DNA from: ZC4RG25 sp023428365
Lineage (GTDB): Bacteria; Pseudomonadota; Alphaproteobacteria; Rhizobiales; Hyphomicrobiaceae
Direction of reading: 5' to 3'
Length of the DNA: 64,000 bases
NCBI GenBank assembly: GCA_050283925.1
Contig: JBNOAI010000010.1
Coordinates: forward strand, 124,001-188,000
Position numbers and translations under genes: made by a program. The notes beneath the pieces were generated by a model. That model searched no databases. It had not been told where the DNA came from and saw only the letters and a list, made by a program, of their open reading frames with translations. Of this stretch, positions 8,307-17,687 are shown piece after piece (positions within the stretch are counted from its first letter, which is position 1; every line of letters begins with the position of its first letter).

Positions 8307-9599
8307 TCAATTTATAAATTGCGGCATCACCAGCCGTGGCAGGAACAACGCGATCTCGGGGAACATGATGACCGTAAAGACCACCGCCAGGAACAGCGCA
8401 TAGAAGACCCACATCTGGCTCATCACTTCCGAGACCTTGATCTTGCCGATGACGCAGGCAAGCAACAGGCAAAGTCCGTAAGGCGGCGTGACAAGCCCAA
8501 GGGCCAGAGTCATCACGACGACAAGACCAGCGTGGACCGGATTCGCACCCGACGCGGCAACCAACTCCCCGACAATCGGCATGAAGATGATGATGGCAGG
8601 GATACCATCCATGAACGTGCCGAGAATGATGAAGAGCGCGCAAATGAAGAACAACGTCAACGTTGCATTCTGCGCTACGGGCCCCGCGAGCTCAGCGATT
8701 TGTGCGGGGGCATCAAAGTAAGCAAGCAGCCACCCGAAGACCATCGCAGCGGCAACCGCGATGAGGGGTTGTGAGTAAATCACCGTCGCATCGATCAGCA
8801 CCTTGGGCATGTCGCGCAACTTTGCCGACCTGAATACGCCGAAGATAAGAAAGATCGTATAGATGCAGGCGATCATGCCCGCTTCCGTCGCGGTGAATTG
8901 CCCTGTCAACACGCCGCCGATGATGATAACCGGCACGAGCAACGGCAAAAGGCCGCCTTTGAATGCCGAGCCAAGCTCCGTGAGCGAAGCGCGCTGTTCG
9001 GCTGGGATGTCGTTCTTTACTGCATAGTAATAAGCGTAGCCCATCTGGGCGCACCCAACCAGCAGTCCCGGAATCGCACCAGCCAGGAACAGCGCGCCGA
9101 TCGATACGCCTCCAGCCGCACCATAGATCACCATCAGGATGCTTGGCGGGATAATCACGCCCATGGTCGAGGAAGCAGCAGTAATGGCGACCGTGAAGCG
9201 CCTGTCAAAACCCCGCTTGATCATGGCCGGGATCAGCACCGCCCCGACACCCGCAGTATCGGCTGTCGAGGAGCCTGACATTCCAGCGAAGATCATGCTG
9301 ACAACAACGTTGATGTGCGCAAGACCGCCACGCACCCAGCCGACGAGAGCATAAGCAAGGCGTACCAGACGATCTGTGATCAATCCTGCGTTCAGAAGCT
9401 GACCCGCCAGCAGAAAGAACGGCACGGCCATCAGCGTGAATGAGTTCAGGCCGTGGAACATCTGTTGAGCGATGAGATCAAAGCTCAGACCTTCCCACCA
9501 GATGATCAGCGCAGATGCCAATACAAGCGAATGCGCAATTGGCACGCGCACAAGAACCAAGCCAAAGAAAGCAATGAAGAGGACAGCAATGGGGCTCAC
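8307..9599 (-). CDS. TRAP transporter large permease, DctM type (system 1)
   Basis: A 430-residue membrane protein of the TRAP DctM family, with about twelve hydrophobic helices and typical motifs such as AGMSGSSTADTAGVG and IIPPSILMVIYG. It moves the substrate with a Na+ or H+ gradient. Its start overlaps the stop of the small permease gene by 4 bp. It is the last gene of the operon CoA-transferase, binding protein, small permease, large permease. The substrate is likely an organic acid but cannot be named. Confidence 0.93.
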   Translation of the reverse strand: MSPIAVLFIAFFGLVLVRVPIAHSLVLASALIIWWEGLSFDLIAQQMFHGLNSFTLMAVPFFLLAGQLLNAGLITDRLVRLAYALVGWVRGGLAHINVVVSMIFAGMSGSSTADTAGVGAVLIPAMIKRGFDRRFTVAITAASSTMGVIIPPSILMVIYGAAGGVSIGALFLAGAIPGLLVGCAQMGYAYYYAVKNDIPAEQRASLTELGSAFKGGLLPLLVPVIIIGGVLTGQFTATEAGMIACIYTIFLIFGVFRSAKLRDMPKVLIDATVIYSQPLIAVAAAMVFGWLLAYFDAPAQIAELAGPVAQNATLTLFFICALFIILGTFMDGIPAIIIFMPIVGELVAASGANPVHAGLVVVMTLALGLVTPPYGLCLLLACVIGKIKVSEVMSQMWVFYALFLAVVFTVIMFPEIALFLPRLVMPQFIN

Positions 9600-10108
9600 G
9601 ACTTGATTCCCTCTTCAAGAGTTTCGAGGTCTGTGGCTTGAGGAGGTGGGGAACCTGTCAGGAGATGTTCGATCGAAAACAGCATCATCGGAATAGCGGG
9701 AATCGGTAGAGCGATGAGAAAAGGCCAGAGCGGAAAGCCCATCATCGGTGTAAAGCGACTAGCTCCTGCCAGGGCCTGTTTCAGTCCGGTCCAAAATACC
9801 AGAACCGCGAAAGTTAAGACCAGAACGTTGACGAGCACGCGCAGCACACGATCGAGGCGGGGTGAAAGCGCGGGCAGGACCTCAACAGCCAGATGTGCCT
9901 GGCGTCTGGTGCAAACCGCCGCCCCCAGCATCACCGACCAGACGAACAACGATACCGATATCTCCGATGGCCATAGTAAAGGCGCCTTCAGAACCTGCCT
10001 ATAAACTACGTCTATAAAAACGACGGTTGTAAACACGGACAGGCAAAGAGCTGCGGCATAACTGCACCATCGTTCCAAGGCGGCGTTGAACCGAACGAAA
10101 GCTTCCAT
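9596..10108 (-). CDS. TRAP transporter small permease, DctQ type (system 1)
   Basis: A 170-residue protein with four hydrophobic segments (around 15-35, 52-70, 88-108, 128-150), the usual layout of DctQ. The ATG at 10108 is preferred because GGGGGGACGG lies just upstream; in-frame starts exist farther upstream. It is coupled to the large permease by a 4-bp overlap. The last 20 residues are polar and probably cytoplasmic. Confidence 0.88.
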   Translation of the reverse strand: MEAFVRFNAALERWCSYAAALCLSVFTTVVFIDVVYRQVLKAPLLWPSEISVSLFVWSVMLGAAVCTRRQAHLAVEVLPALSPRLDRVLRVLVNVLVLTFAVLVFWTGLKQALAGASRFTPMMGFPLWPFLIALPIPAIPMMLFSIEHLLTGSPPPQATDLETLEEGIKS

Positions 10109-10234
10109 CGTTTTTCCGTCCCCCCGATGCATGAAAAAGCCCACTCGAAAGCGTCGGCTGCAACACAATCAATATTAGAGGTCGGCGCCGGGAGATGTGA
10201 GCTTTACCCGGCGCCGCCCCAACTCCGGTGCGGT

Positions 10235-11239
10235 TTATTTCAGCGCCCGAACGCGTGCAAGCATATCGGTCGTTCCTAGCTCCTTAGCGACCTCATCCTG
10301 CAAAACAGACAGTTTCTCCACGAAAGGAGCGGTGTCGACCTTGTTGACCTTTACGCCATTCTTCTCTTGCATGTCCTTGAGGACTTTGGCGTCGCTTTCG
10401 ACTGCATCCTTCACCGCAAAGGTCGAGATTTCCCCAGCGACCTTCATCACCGCTGCCTTGTGTTTATCGGACAGCTTGTTCCAGGTGATGTCACTCATGA
10501 AAATGCCGGAGATTGGCCACTGATGCCCGGTGAGCGAGAAGTACTGGGCAACTTCATAATGCTTATTGAGGCCGTAAGAACCGGGAGAATTCTCCGCCGA
10601 CTGGATCAGTCCGGTCTGCATCCCGGTGTAAAGATCACCGAACGGGATCGCCAGTGGCGACGTTCCAAGTGCGCCCCATACCTTGGACTCCACTGGCGAG
10701 GCCATGACGCGCATCTTGATCTGCTGCAGGTCCGCAATCGAGGCCACAGGCCCCTTGTTGCTGTAGTAGTGCCGAGCGCCCGGCGTGATCAGGCCAACGC
10801 GACGGAAGCCCGGCTTGATCTCGTCCGTCATGGCGTCGAACAGCTTCAAGAATTCCGGATCGTTCAGCGCCCGCTGGAAGTGATTTTCGTCCGCGAATAA
10901 ATAGCTGACACTGAGTATGCCGTACTTCTTGACGAAGCTCGATGCATTCGCGGTAGTCGAGACGGACATGTCGATGTTACCGCTCTTCAGACCATCCAGC
11001 ATCGAGGTCTCGGTGCCGAGCTGCGCACCAGGAAAAATTCGGACGGTGATTTCGCCGCCACTCTCTTCCGAAAGTCGCTTCGCAAAATGTTGCGCGGTGC
11101 TGTGATAGGTGTGTCCAGTTACTTGGTCGTGACCAAGTCGCAGCGTAATCTTCTGTTGAGCCACAGCTGGAATCGTGTGGCCGATAGCTAATCCTAACCC
11201 GAGCGCGGCCAGAACAGTGCGACGTTTAAGAATAATCAT
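10235..11239 (-). CDS. TRAP substrate-binding protein, DctP type (system 1)
   Basis: A 334-residue periplasmic binding protein. It begins with a cleavable signal (MIILKRRTVLAALGLGLAIG, cleavage near AVAQQ) and contains the DctP signature region with LGTETSMLDGLKSGNIDM and IKMRVMASPVESKVWGALG. The conserved Arg in KMRVM normally pairs with a substrate carboxylate, so an organic acid is expected. AAAGGAGAA lies 7 bp upstream of the ATG. The CoA-transferase gene ends 100 bp upstream in the same direction. Confidence 0.92.
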   Translation of the reverse strand: MIILKRRTVLAALGLGLAIGHTIPAVAQQKITLRLGHDQVTGHTYHSTAQHFAKRLSEESGGEITVRIFPGAQLGTETSMLDGLKSGNIDMSVSTTANASSFVKKYGILSVSYLFADENHFQRALNDPEFLKLFDAMTDEIKPGFRRVGLITPGARHYYSNKGPVASIADLQQIKMRVMASPVESKVWGALGTSPLAIPFGDLYTGMQTGLIQSAENSPGSYGLNKHYEVAQYFSLTGHQWPISGIFMSDITWNKLSDKHKAAVMKVAGEISTFAVKDAVESDAKVLKDMQEKNGVKVNKVDTAPFVEKLSVLQDEVAKELGTTDMLARVRALK

Positions 11240-11339
11240 GAGCGCTTCTCCTTTGAGGTGTTAAAATTTTTATACGGGATAATCCCGCTGACGGAAGTTG
11301 ACTCGCTGGCGCCTCCTCGCCACGAGACTCTTGCAAAGT

Positions 11340-12959
11340 TCAAGCTGTTTTCGATTTTTCCGCCTTCAGCCACTCCGCCACGCGCTCGGAGCGCGGCTGC
11401 GGCGCTTTCTTTGCCAGCTCTGCCGCCAGGTTCATAGGCTCAGGCTTGAACAGCCGAGCATCCATCTCACGGCAATTGCCCGCGATCTTCGGCTTGAACG
11501 CCATATGCGCCAGGATATCCCGCTCGACATTGATGCCCGGCGCAACTTCGATCAGCTCCAGGCCGTCAGCAGTCCGACGGAACACCGCGCGCTCCGTCAC
11601 GTAGAGCACTTCCTGACCGCGCTCCCAACCGTAGGCGCCGTTATACGAAAGCTGCTCGACCTCGCCGAGGAACTTGCGGTGCTTGCCCTCGCGCGCGATC
11701 TCCGTCTTGCCACCCGGCCAGCTCATCTGCAGGCCACCGGCTGTGAACGTGCCACCGAACACCACCTTGCGCGCGTTCTGGCTGATGTTCACGAAGCCGC
11801 CGATACCGACGATCCGCCCATCGAACCGGCTGATATTGACGTTACCCTTCGCGTCGACCTGAGCGAACGACAGGAACGCGATGTCGAGACCGCCACCGTC
11901 ATAGAAATCGAACTGATACGGCTGGTCGATCATCGCCCAGTAGTTGCGCGCCGCCCCAGCCTCGTGGCCGACCGCCGGCGCACCGCCGATCAATCCCTGC
12001 TCGTTGGTGAGGACGATATGGTCGAGGATACGCTCTTCCGCGCCGACCGTACCGATTCCCGTCGAGATGCCCGAACCTAGGTTACAGACGGCACCCGGGA
12101 AGATTTCCAGCGTACCGCGACGAGCAACGACCTTGCGCGGATCGAGTGGAAGCGGCTGGAATGACGACATCGGCTCCCGTAGTTCGCCCGCAAACGACGG
12201 CGAATACTCGGTGCCATAGGTCTGCCGCTGTGACGGATCGACCACCACGAAGTCGACCAGCATGCCGGGGATTTTGACCTGCTTGCCGGGCAGCGTGCCA
12301 CGGTTCGCCATCCGCTTCACCTGGACGATAACCACACCTCCGGCACGGCGCGTCGCCTGCGCCATCGAGATCATCTCACCATAGACGGCTTCCTGCTCCA
12401 TGGTAACGTTGCCGTCTTCGTCGGCCGTCGTGCCGCGCAGGAACGCGACGTCGATCTTGATCGGCTTGTAGAACAGCCACTCCTCGCCCTTCAGCTCGAC
12501 GAGTTCGACAAGGTCTTCCTTGGTGCGTGGGCTCTGCTTGCCGCCGCCATGGCGCGGATCGACCAGCGTGTGGAGCCCCGTTTTCGTGAACAGCCCCGGG
12601 CGTCCAGCTGCCAGATCGCGCATCATTTGCGACAGCGCGCCCTGCGGCAGCGTATAGGCCTCGATCTTATCAGCAGCGGCCATATCGGAAATCGGCGGGG
12701 AATCCACGTACGTGCCGCAGATGATCCGCTTCAACATGCCTTCCTGCGCGAAGTGCCCGGCGCCGCGCTTGTCACGATCTCCGAGACCAACAGGATGCAG
12801 TGAGGTGATCTGATGCGGATGGCCGGTTTCGCGGAAACGCTGGCCGAGCGCTGCCATCAAAGTTTCCGGCACCGAGTGGCCGCCACCGGAGCCCCCGATC
12901 ACAACCGTATCGCCGTCCCGCACGAGCGATACAGCCTGCTCAACAGAAATGACCCTCAC
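11340..12959 (-). CDS. family I acyl-CoA:carboxylate CoA-transferase
   Basis: A 539-residue fused alpha-beta CoA-transferase like propionate/acetate CoA-transferases. The alpha part has the glycine-rich loop VIGGSGGGHSVPETLM. The beta part has the catalytic Glu in TNEQGLIGGAP. The enzyme moves CoA from an acyl-CoA to a free carboxylate through a glutamyl-CoA thioester. GTG at 12959 is used, with GGAGGA 9 bp upstream. As first gene of a TRAP operon it probably activates the imported acid, and a divergent MaoC hydratase would then act on the enoyl-CoA. The physiological acid is unknown. Confidence 0.9.
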   Translation of the reverse strand: MRVISVEQAVSLVRDGDTVVIGGSGGGHSVPETLMAALGQRFRETGHPHQITSLHPVGLGDRDKRGAGHFAQEGMLKRIICGTYVDSPPISDMAAADKIEAYTLPQGALSQMMRDLAAGRPGLFTKTGLHTLVDPRHGGGKQSPRTKEDLVELVELKGEEWLFYKPIKIDVAFLRGTTADEDGNVTMEQEAVYGEMISMAQATRRAGGVVIVQVKRMANRGTLPGKQVKIPGMLVDFVVVDPSQRQTYGTEYSPSFAGELREPMSSFQPLPLDPRKVVARRGTLEIFPGAVCNLGSGISTGIGTVGAEERILDHIVLTNEQGLIGGAPAVGHEAGAARNYWAMIDQPYQFDFYDGGGLDIAFLSFAQVDAKGNVNISRFDGRIVGIGGFVNISQNARKVVFGGTFTAGGLQMSWPGGKTEIAREGKHRKFLGEVEQLSYNGAYGWERGQEVLYVTERAVFRRTADGLELIEVAPGINVERDILAHMAFKPKIAGNCREMDARLFKPEPMNLAAELAKKAPQPRSERVAEWLKAEKSKTA

Positions 12960-13054
12960 CAGCCGATTCCTCCAAACAGTCTTGCCCGGCTTTCGGACCG
13001 GTTATGTGCCGCATCCTGGCTTTCGGATGACAACGAGTCAATCCGTTTTACTGA

Positions 13055-13077
13055 GGAGTAAGTAAGTAATATACTCC
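13055..13077. promoter_or_regulatory. inverted repeat between divergent operons, candidate TetR operator
   Basis: GGAGTA at 13055-13060 and its exact reverse complement TACTCC at 13072-13077 flank an 11-bp centre rich in AGTAA. It lies in the 164-bp gap between the CoA-transferase and MaoC genes. A TetR gene follows MaoC, so autoregulation plus control of the TRAP operon is plausible. No binding evidence exists. Confidence 0.45.
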
Positions 13078-13123
13078 AAACCAATAAGGCGGAAAGCTGT
13101 GACAGGGAGGAGACGAAGCCAAC

Positions 13124-13624
13124 ATGGATACCCCCGCGATCAACCCCACGCCCACTGGACGCCAGCTTCCTGCGGGTGAATATTGGTACGAGGACGTCGA
13201 GATCGGCGATCACTTCACGACAGCGGGTGTGACGGTCACGGAAGCGCATGTGATCGGTTTCGCAGGACTGGCCGGCGATCTCTTCGACGTTCACATGGAC
13301 GATGAATTTGCCCGCGCACAGGGATTTCCTGGTCGCATTGCCCACGGACTTCTCGGATTGTCGCTGGCGGACGGACTGAAGACGCGTTGTCCCGTACGGC
13401 TCATGGGCGTCGCATCGCTGGGGTGGAGCTGGAAGTTCCGCGCTCCTCTTCTCATCGGCGATCGGATGCACGTCCTGATCACGGTGAACGAACGGCGCCT
13501 CACCAAGCGTGGCAACCGCGGCATCGTCACGTTGGGCCTGCAGATCCTGAAGCAGGACGGCAGCGTTGTGCAGGATGGTAGCACCGAACTCCTCGTACGC
13601 TGCCGTAACGAGGGCACCACCTGA
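13124..13624 (+). CDS. MaoC-like (R)-specific enoyl-CoA hydratase
   Basis: A 166-residue hot-dog protein. The hydratase-2 motif is present as AGDLFDVHMDDEFARAQGFP followed by GRIAHGLLG, with the catalytic Asp and His. It would hydrate a 2-enoyl-CoA to (R)-3-hydroxyacyl-CoA. GGGAGGAG lies 12-19 bp before the ATG. It is divergent from the CoA-transferase/TRAP operon and only 4 bp ahead of a TetR gene, which suggests one pathway under one regulator. Confidence 0.9.
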   Translation: MDTPAINPTPTGRQLPAGEYWYEDVEIGDHFTTAGVTVTEAHVIGFAGLAGDLFDVHMDDEFARAQGFPGRIAHGLLGLSLADGLKTRCPVRLMGVASLGWSWKFRAPLLIGDRMHVLITVNERRLTKRGNRGIVTLGLQILKQDGSVVQDGSTELLVRCRNEGTT

Positions 13625-13628
13625 TCCG

Positions 13629-14333
13629 ATGAGAACGTCCCGCGATAACACCGCCGGCAACGATATGCGCCAACGGATCAAGAAGGTCGCTACCGAGCTT
13701 CTGATCCGCAAAGGCTTTCGCGGTGCCAGTTATGGGGACATCGCAACGGCGCTTGGCACAACCACGACGAACATTCATTATCACTTCGGACCTAAGAAGA
13801 AGCTCGTCGAAGAGGTCGTTCGCGACTACGTTGACAGCGTCCTGTTACGTCATCACAAGATCTGGCACGCCCCGGAGACTAGTCTGTCAGAGAAGCTGGA
13901 TGGCGTTGTTGCATTCAATGCCGAACGACATCGAAAATTCAATCGCGGCGGTGTTGGCGGACGACCGTGGAGCCTGATCGGCCGCCTTCGCCTGGAGAGC
14001 GATCTGCTGAGCCCGCGCGCACGCGACGCGTTGGCCGATTTTTCCCTCCATGTTCACGAGTACGTGCTCGCCGCAGTCAATGCCGCACGCGATAGCGGCG
14101 AGTTGCGCCCCGACAGCCCCATCGAGGATATCGCCTTCCTTCTGACGAGCATCGTCAATACGTCATCTACGTTCACGCAGGAGGCTGGCAGCATCGATCG
14201 CTTGGCAGCCTACTTCCGTACAGTCTCGCGTCTTGTGACATCGGCCTATGCTTCTGCTGGCCCAGTCTCGAATCACAGGCATCATCCGGATGCGGAACTT
14301 CTGACGCACGCCAAGTCGTCGATAAACAGATGA
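13629..14333 (+). CDS. TetR family transcriptional regulator
   Basis: A 234-residue regulator. The N-terminal helix-turn-helix is clear: MRQRIKKVATELLIRKGFR, GASYGDIATALGTTTTNIHYHF and a GPKKKLVEE helix (about residues 13-60). The remainder is the ligand-binding domain. The ATG at 13629 is 4 bp after the MaoC stop, so both are in one transcript. It probably represses its own operon and the divergent transport operon through the inverted repeat at 13055. Confidence 0.9.
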   Translation: MRTSRDNTAGNDMRQRIKKVATELLIRKGFRGASYGDIATALGTTTTNIHYHFGPKKKLVEEVVRDYVDSVLLRHHKIWHAPETSLSEKLDGVVAFNAERHRKFNRGGVGGRPWSLIGRLRLESDLLSPRARDALADFSLHVHEYVLAAVNAARDSGELRPDSPIEDIAFLLTSIVNTSSTFTQEAGSIDRLAAYFRTVSRLVTSAYASAGPVSNHRHHPDAELLTHAKSSINR

Positions 14334-14482
14334 CTGTTAAGTCGCCCCAGACGATCAGAAAGCTCTCAGCATCCCCGCCATTAGTCTCCACTCCGCCTAC
14401 ATCGGTCTCCTGTCGAGCCTACGACCATGCTATCATGCATGCGCCCTCTCTAGACCCTCGATGAACCTCCCCTTCCATAAAG

Positions 14483-14851
14483 TTATTTGGTGAAAACGAC
14501 AACGAGAATAAGTAAAACGAAGAATATCAATCTATAGAGCTTTAATTTTGCGACATCGAACGACTCAGAAAATGTTGGTTGTTCATCCAATGCTACAGGA
14601 AGAGATTGGGTGGCCATGTTTATCTCGACTGATGTCGACGTCTTCATTCTCCTGAAAATAAAAATTAGGTCAGGCCCCGCTGCCGTAAAGGTGAGTAACT
14701 CCCACGCACATTCGGCATTTTGATTGATTTGGTCCTGAATTCTCTCTCCCGCGCGTGATGCATCTAATTTTAGCAAGCGATACTCCCAAAAGTCTGTCGT
14801 TTGGCTGTCGGAGAAAGGCTCTCCGTCTATTCCTTTGGGGGTCGTGATCAT
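14483..14851 (-). CDS. hypothetical protein, DUF4177-like with C-terminal membrane anchor
   Basis: A 122-residue protein that I do not recognise firmly. Residues about 20-70 (FWEYRLLKLD, then IQDQINQNAECAWELLTFT and LIFIFRRMK) follow the pattern of DUF4177: an aromatic start, an N..G/A-W-E-L turn and a final F-x-R strand. Residues about 104-121 (LYRLIFFVLLILVVVFTK) form a single terminal helix, so it may be tail-anchored with the rest in the cytoplasm. The surrounding DNA is visibly richer in A+T than the neighbours. No partner gene is adjacent. Confidence 0.5.
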   Translation of the reverse strand: MITTPKGIDGEPFSDSQTTDFWEYRLLKLDASRAGERIQDQINQNAECAWELLTFTAAGPDLIFIFRRMKTSTSVEINMATQSLPVALDEQPTFSESFDVAKLKLYRLIFFVLLILVVVFTK

Positions 14852-15374
14852 GCGTTGCCAGATTAAGCTGTAAATGTTCGCCTAGTAAGACATCGCGACC
14901 GAGCAGTCGCGACAATGTTCAGCAATGCGCCGCTCCTAGTATCGCCGTCAACAGCTTGATGATCTTGGTAGACGTTTTTAGCCCTGGGAATATCACTCTT
15001 GCGAATTTTATTGACATTGAGTTCAGGGCAGCGGCGGAAACCAATCATCATGGTCAGCATGCCGTATGTTGACGACTATTGACGGATGCGGAAGGAGCCG
15101 TGATGCACCGAGGTCAAACTAGTCCTGCGTAACGCGCAGGGCTCGGTGTTCGATCGAATGGAGAAAGCACGCGCCGCATCGAGTGCGCGGGTATCTGCGG
15201 GGCGCTAAATCTGATGTTCACTTTTTCAAACACGTTCAGACTGTTTTGTTCGCTTTTGTGAACAGGTGGCTACCGGAGATTTGAATATGCTGAGATAACC
15301 AACTAATTTATATGAGTATTTTCAAGTGAGCTAGCATCGGCTCATCTGGCACGATGCTTCCATAGGGCTAGATC
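14852..15374. other. intergenic stretch without recognised gene
   Basis: This 520-bp stretch is AT-richer than its surroundings. A short open run near 15105-15208 (EVKLVLRNAQGSVFDRMEKA) is not recognised and has no clear start. GTTCAC near 15212 and GTGAAC near 15257 form a loose dyad upstream of the antiporter operon. No RNA gene is seen. Confidence 0.4.
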
Positions 15375-17687
15375 ATGAACAGCCCTATGAACATACTTAT
15401 GCTTGTTGCCGTCGCGTTCGCCCTCGCGCCTTTCGCTGGCTGGGCAGGCGGGCGAGGCTCGACGCTTGTGGCAGTCGTACCTGCTGTCCTGTTCGCCGCA
15501 TTCTGCTTCTATTTACCTGATATCTCCGCCGGGCAGATCGTGCGCGAGGTGCATTCCTGGGTTCCCAGCCTCGATGTCGCCGCGTCCCTCAGACTTGATG
15601 GATTGTCGCTGACCTTTGCGCTGCTCATCACCGGTATCGGGACGGTGGTTTTCCTCTACGCCTCAGCATATCTGCGCAGATACCGACAATTGGGCCGCTT
15701 CTTCATTGTCTTGACGCTGTTCATGGGCTCGATGCTTGGAGCCGTGCTCGCTGACGATCTGATCCTGCTTGTCGTATTTTGGGAACTGACCAGCCTCACG
15801 TCTTTCCTGCTGATCGGCTTCACGCCGGAAAAGAGCGAGGCACGCCGTGCTGCCCAACAGGGGTTTCTGGTGACGGTCGCCGGAGGACTAGCGATGCTCG
15901 CGGGCATCATCTTGCTCGGCTCGGTAGCGGGGACCAATTCGATCTCCGAGGTCCTACAACGCGGCGAGATCATTGCCGCATCTCCTGCCTCACCGGCAAT
16001 CATCGTGCTGATTGCACTGGGCGCCTTTGCCAAATCGGCGCAGGTGCCACTGCATTCCTGGCTCGCCAATGCAATGGTCGCGCCGACGCCAGTATCCGCC
16101 TATCTGCATTCGGCGACCATGGTGAAGCTGGGCGTCTATCTGCTGGCACGTTTCGATCCGGTATTCGGAGCGCAGGCTCTCTGGATCGTTTTGCTGACGA
16201 TATTTGGTACAGCCACCATGCTGGTCGGCGCCGTTTTGGCAATGCGCGAGACCGATCTGAAGTTAGTGCTGGCGTATTCGACAATTGTCACGCTCGGCGT
16301 CCTCACAGTCCTTGTCGGTGTGCCAGGTGAAATTGCAGCGATCGCCACCATGACATTGTTGATCGCACACGCATTATACAAAGCGTGTCTGTTTCTCGTC
16401 GTAGGCATCATCGAACAGACGACCGGAACGCGCGATGGGGTCACGTTGTACGGTCTTAACAGGTACCTGCCGCTGACGAATACGGTGGCACTGCTGGGCG
16501 GGCTTTCCATGGCGGGATTGCCTCCGTTTCTTGGCTTTTTTGCAAAGGAGGTTGTTTACGAGAGCGGGCTATCGGTCACGGGCGGATGGTTAATCACGGC
16601 GATACTGCTGATTGCAAATGCCGTCATGATCATCATCGCAATGCTGATCGCCGTGCGTTGCTTTTCCGGCGCAGCACCAACGTTTCCACGCAAACCGCGC
16701 GATCCCGGTTTCGCCCTCTTGGGTGGTCCGGCACTTTTGGGCACCCTTGGGCTGTTTTTCGGTATCGCGCCTTGGTTCGCAGCCTATGGACTCATCCTTC
16801 CGGGAGCCTCGGCGATCTACGGCAGTCCGATCGCCTATACTTTCTCGATCTGGCACGGGTTTACGCTGGTATTGGTCCTGACTATCGTCACCCTGGTGCT
16901 CGGCTTCTTTGCGTACCAGCGTTGGGACGTCTTACGCACAAAGCTTTCAGCGATGACCCAAATTGATAGCTGGGGCCCTGATCGCGGATACGATGCCGTC
17001 ATTGGGGGAGTACAGCGCATAGCGACATGGCAAACGGAGCTGATCCAAAACGGCAGCTTGCGTGTCTACCTTGGGCGTGTTCTAGCGATCGCTGCTCTTG
17101 CGCTTATCGGCACGTTAGTCGTTCGCAACGGCTTCGTTTTGCCAAGCTTCTCGGGAGCGCTGAGCTGGGACCTCGTGCTCGCTGGCTTTTTGATTACTGC
17201 GGCGCTCGCCGTGCTCCAAGCGCGTAATTTTGTAACTGGCATCGTCGCGGCCGGCGTTGTCGGCTTCTCCGTTGCCTTAGTTTTCCTATTCAATGGCGCT
17301 CCAGACTTGGCGTTCACGCAATTCTCCGTGGAAGCTTTGGCGATCGTCATCCTTCTCGCGATCGTTGGCCGGTTGCCGTTTCGTGACAAGGACTACCGGA
17401 CGCCGAATGAACGCCGCCGTGATGCCTGGATTGCCCTGAGCTTGGGTGTCGCCGTTACTGCCGTGCTTCTCAGCGTTCTGTCGCAACCGTTTGACGGGAG
17501 GCTGTCGGATTACTTCCGCGCAGCCAGTGTGCCGGAAGCTCAGGGTCGAAACCTTGTCAATGTCATCATCGTTGATTTCCGCGCGCTCGACACTCTCGGA
17601 GAAATCACAGTGTTGGGACTCGCCGCGCTTGCCGCGGCAGCAGTCATTGCCGGATTGCGAACCAGGATCTCGGAGAAGCGCTCGTGA
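15375..17687 (+). CDS. mnhA: Na+/H+ antiporter subunit A (Mrp/Mnh)
   Basis: A 770-residue polytopic membrane protein related to complex I NuoL. It has many hydrophobic helices, the NuoL-like core with WELTSLTSFLLIGF and KSAQVPLHSWLANAMVAPTPVSAYLHSATMVK, and a C-terminal MrpA extension ending near residue 768. It is the largest part of the multi-subunit antiporter that expels Na+ in exchange for H+. The next gene starts at a GTG overlapping this stop by 4 bp. At 770 residues it is shorter than S. meliloti PhaA, where the B-like domain is longer. Confidence 0.95.
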   Translation: MNSPMNILMLVAVAFALAPFAGWAGGRGSTLVAVVPAVLFAAFCFYLPDISAGQIVREVHSWVPSLDVAASLRLDGLSLTFALLITGIGTVVFLYASAYLRRYRQLGRFFIVLTLFMGSMLGAVLADDLILLVVFWELTSLTSFLLIGFTPEKSEARRAAQQGFLVTVAGGLAMLAGIILLGSVAGTNSISEVLQRGEIIAASPASPAIIVLIALGAFAKSAQVPLHSWLANAMVAPTPVSAYLHSATMVKLGVYLLARFDPVFGAQALWIVLLTIFGTATMLVGAVLAMRETDLKLVLAYSTIVTLGVLTVLVGVPGEIAAIATMTLLIAHALYKACLFLVVGIIEQTTGTRDGVTLYGLNRYLPLTNTVALLGGLSMAGLPPFLGFFAKEVVYESGLSVTGGWLITAILLIANAVMIIIAMLIAVRCFSGAAPTFPRKPRDPGFALLGGPALLGTLGLFFGIAPWFAAYGLILPGASAIYGSPIAYTFSIWHGFTLVLVLTIVTLVLGFFAYQRWDVLRTKLSAMTQIDSWGPDRGYDAVIGGVQRIATWQTELIQNGSLRVYLGRVLAIAALALIGTLVVRNGFVLPSFSGALSWDLVLAGFLITAALAVLQARNFVTGIVAAGVVGFSVALVFLFNGAPDLAFTQFSVEALAIVILLAIVGRLPFRDKDYRTPNERRRDAWIALSLGVAVTAVLLSVLSQPFDGRLSDYFRAASVPEAQGRNLVNVIIVDFRALDTLGEITVLGLAALAAAAVIAGLRTRISEKRS

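Noticed and set aside
15347..15362. TGGCACG-N4-TTCCA, resembling a sigma-54 promoter ahead of mnhA
   Set aside because: The -12 element has CC instead of GC, and transcription would begin at the ATG itself, leaving no ribosome site.
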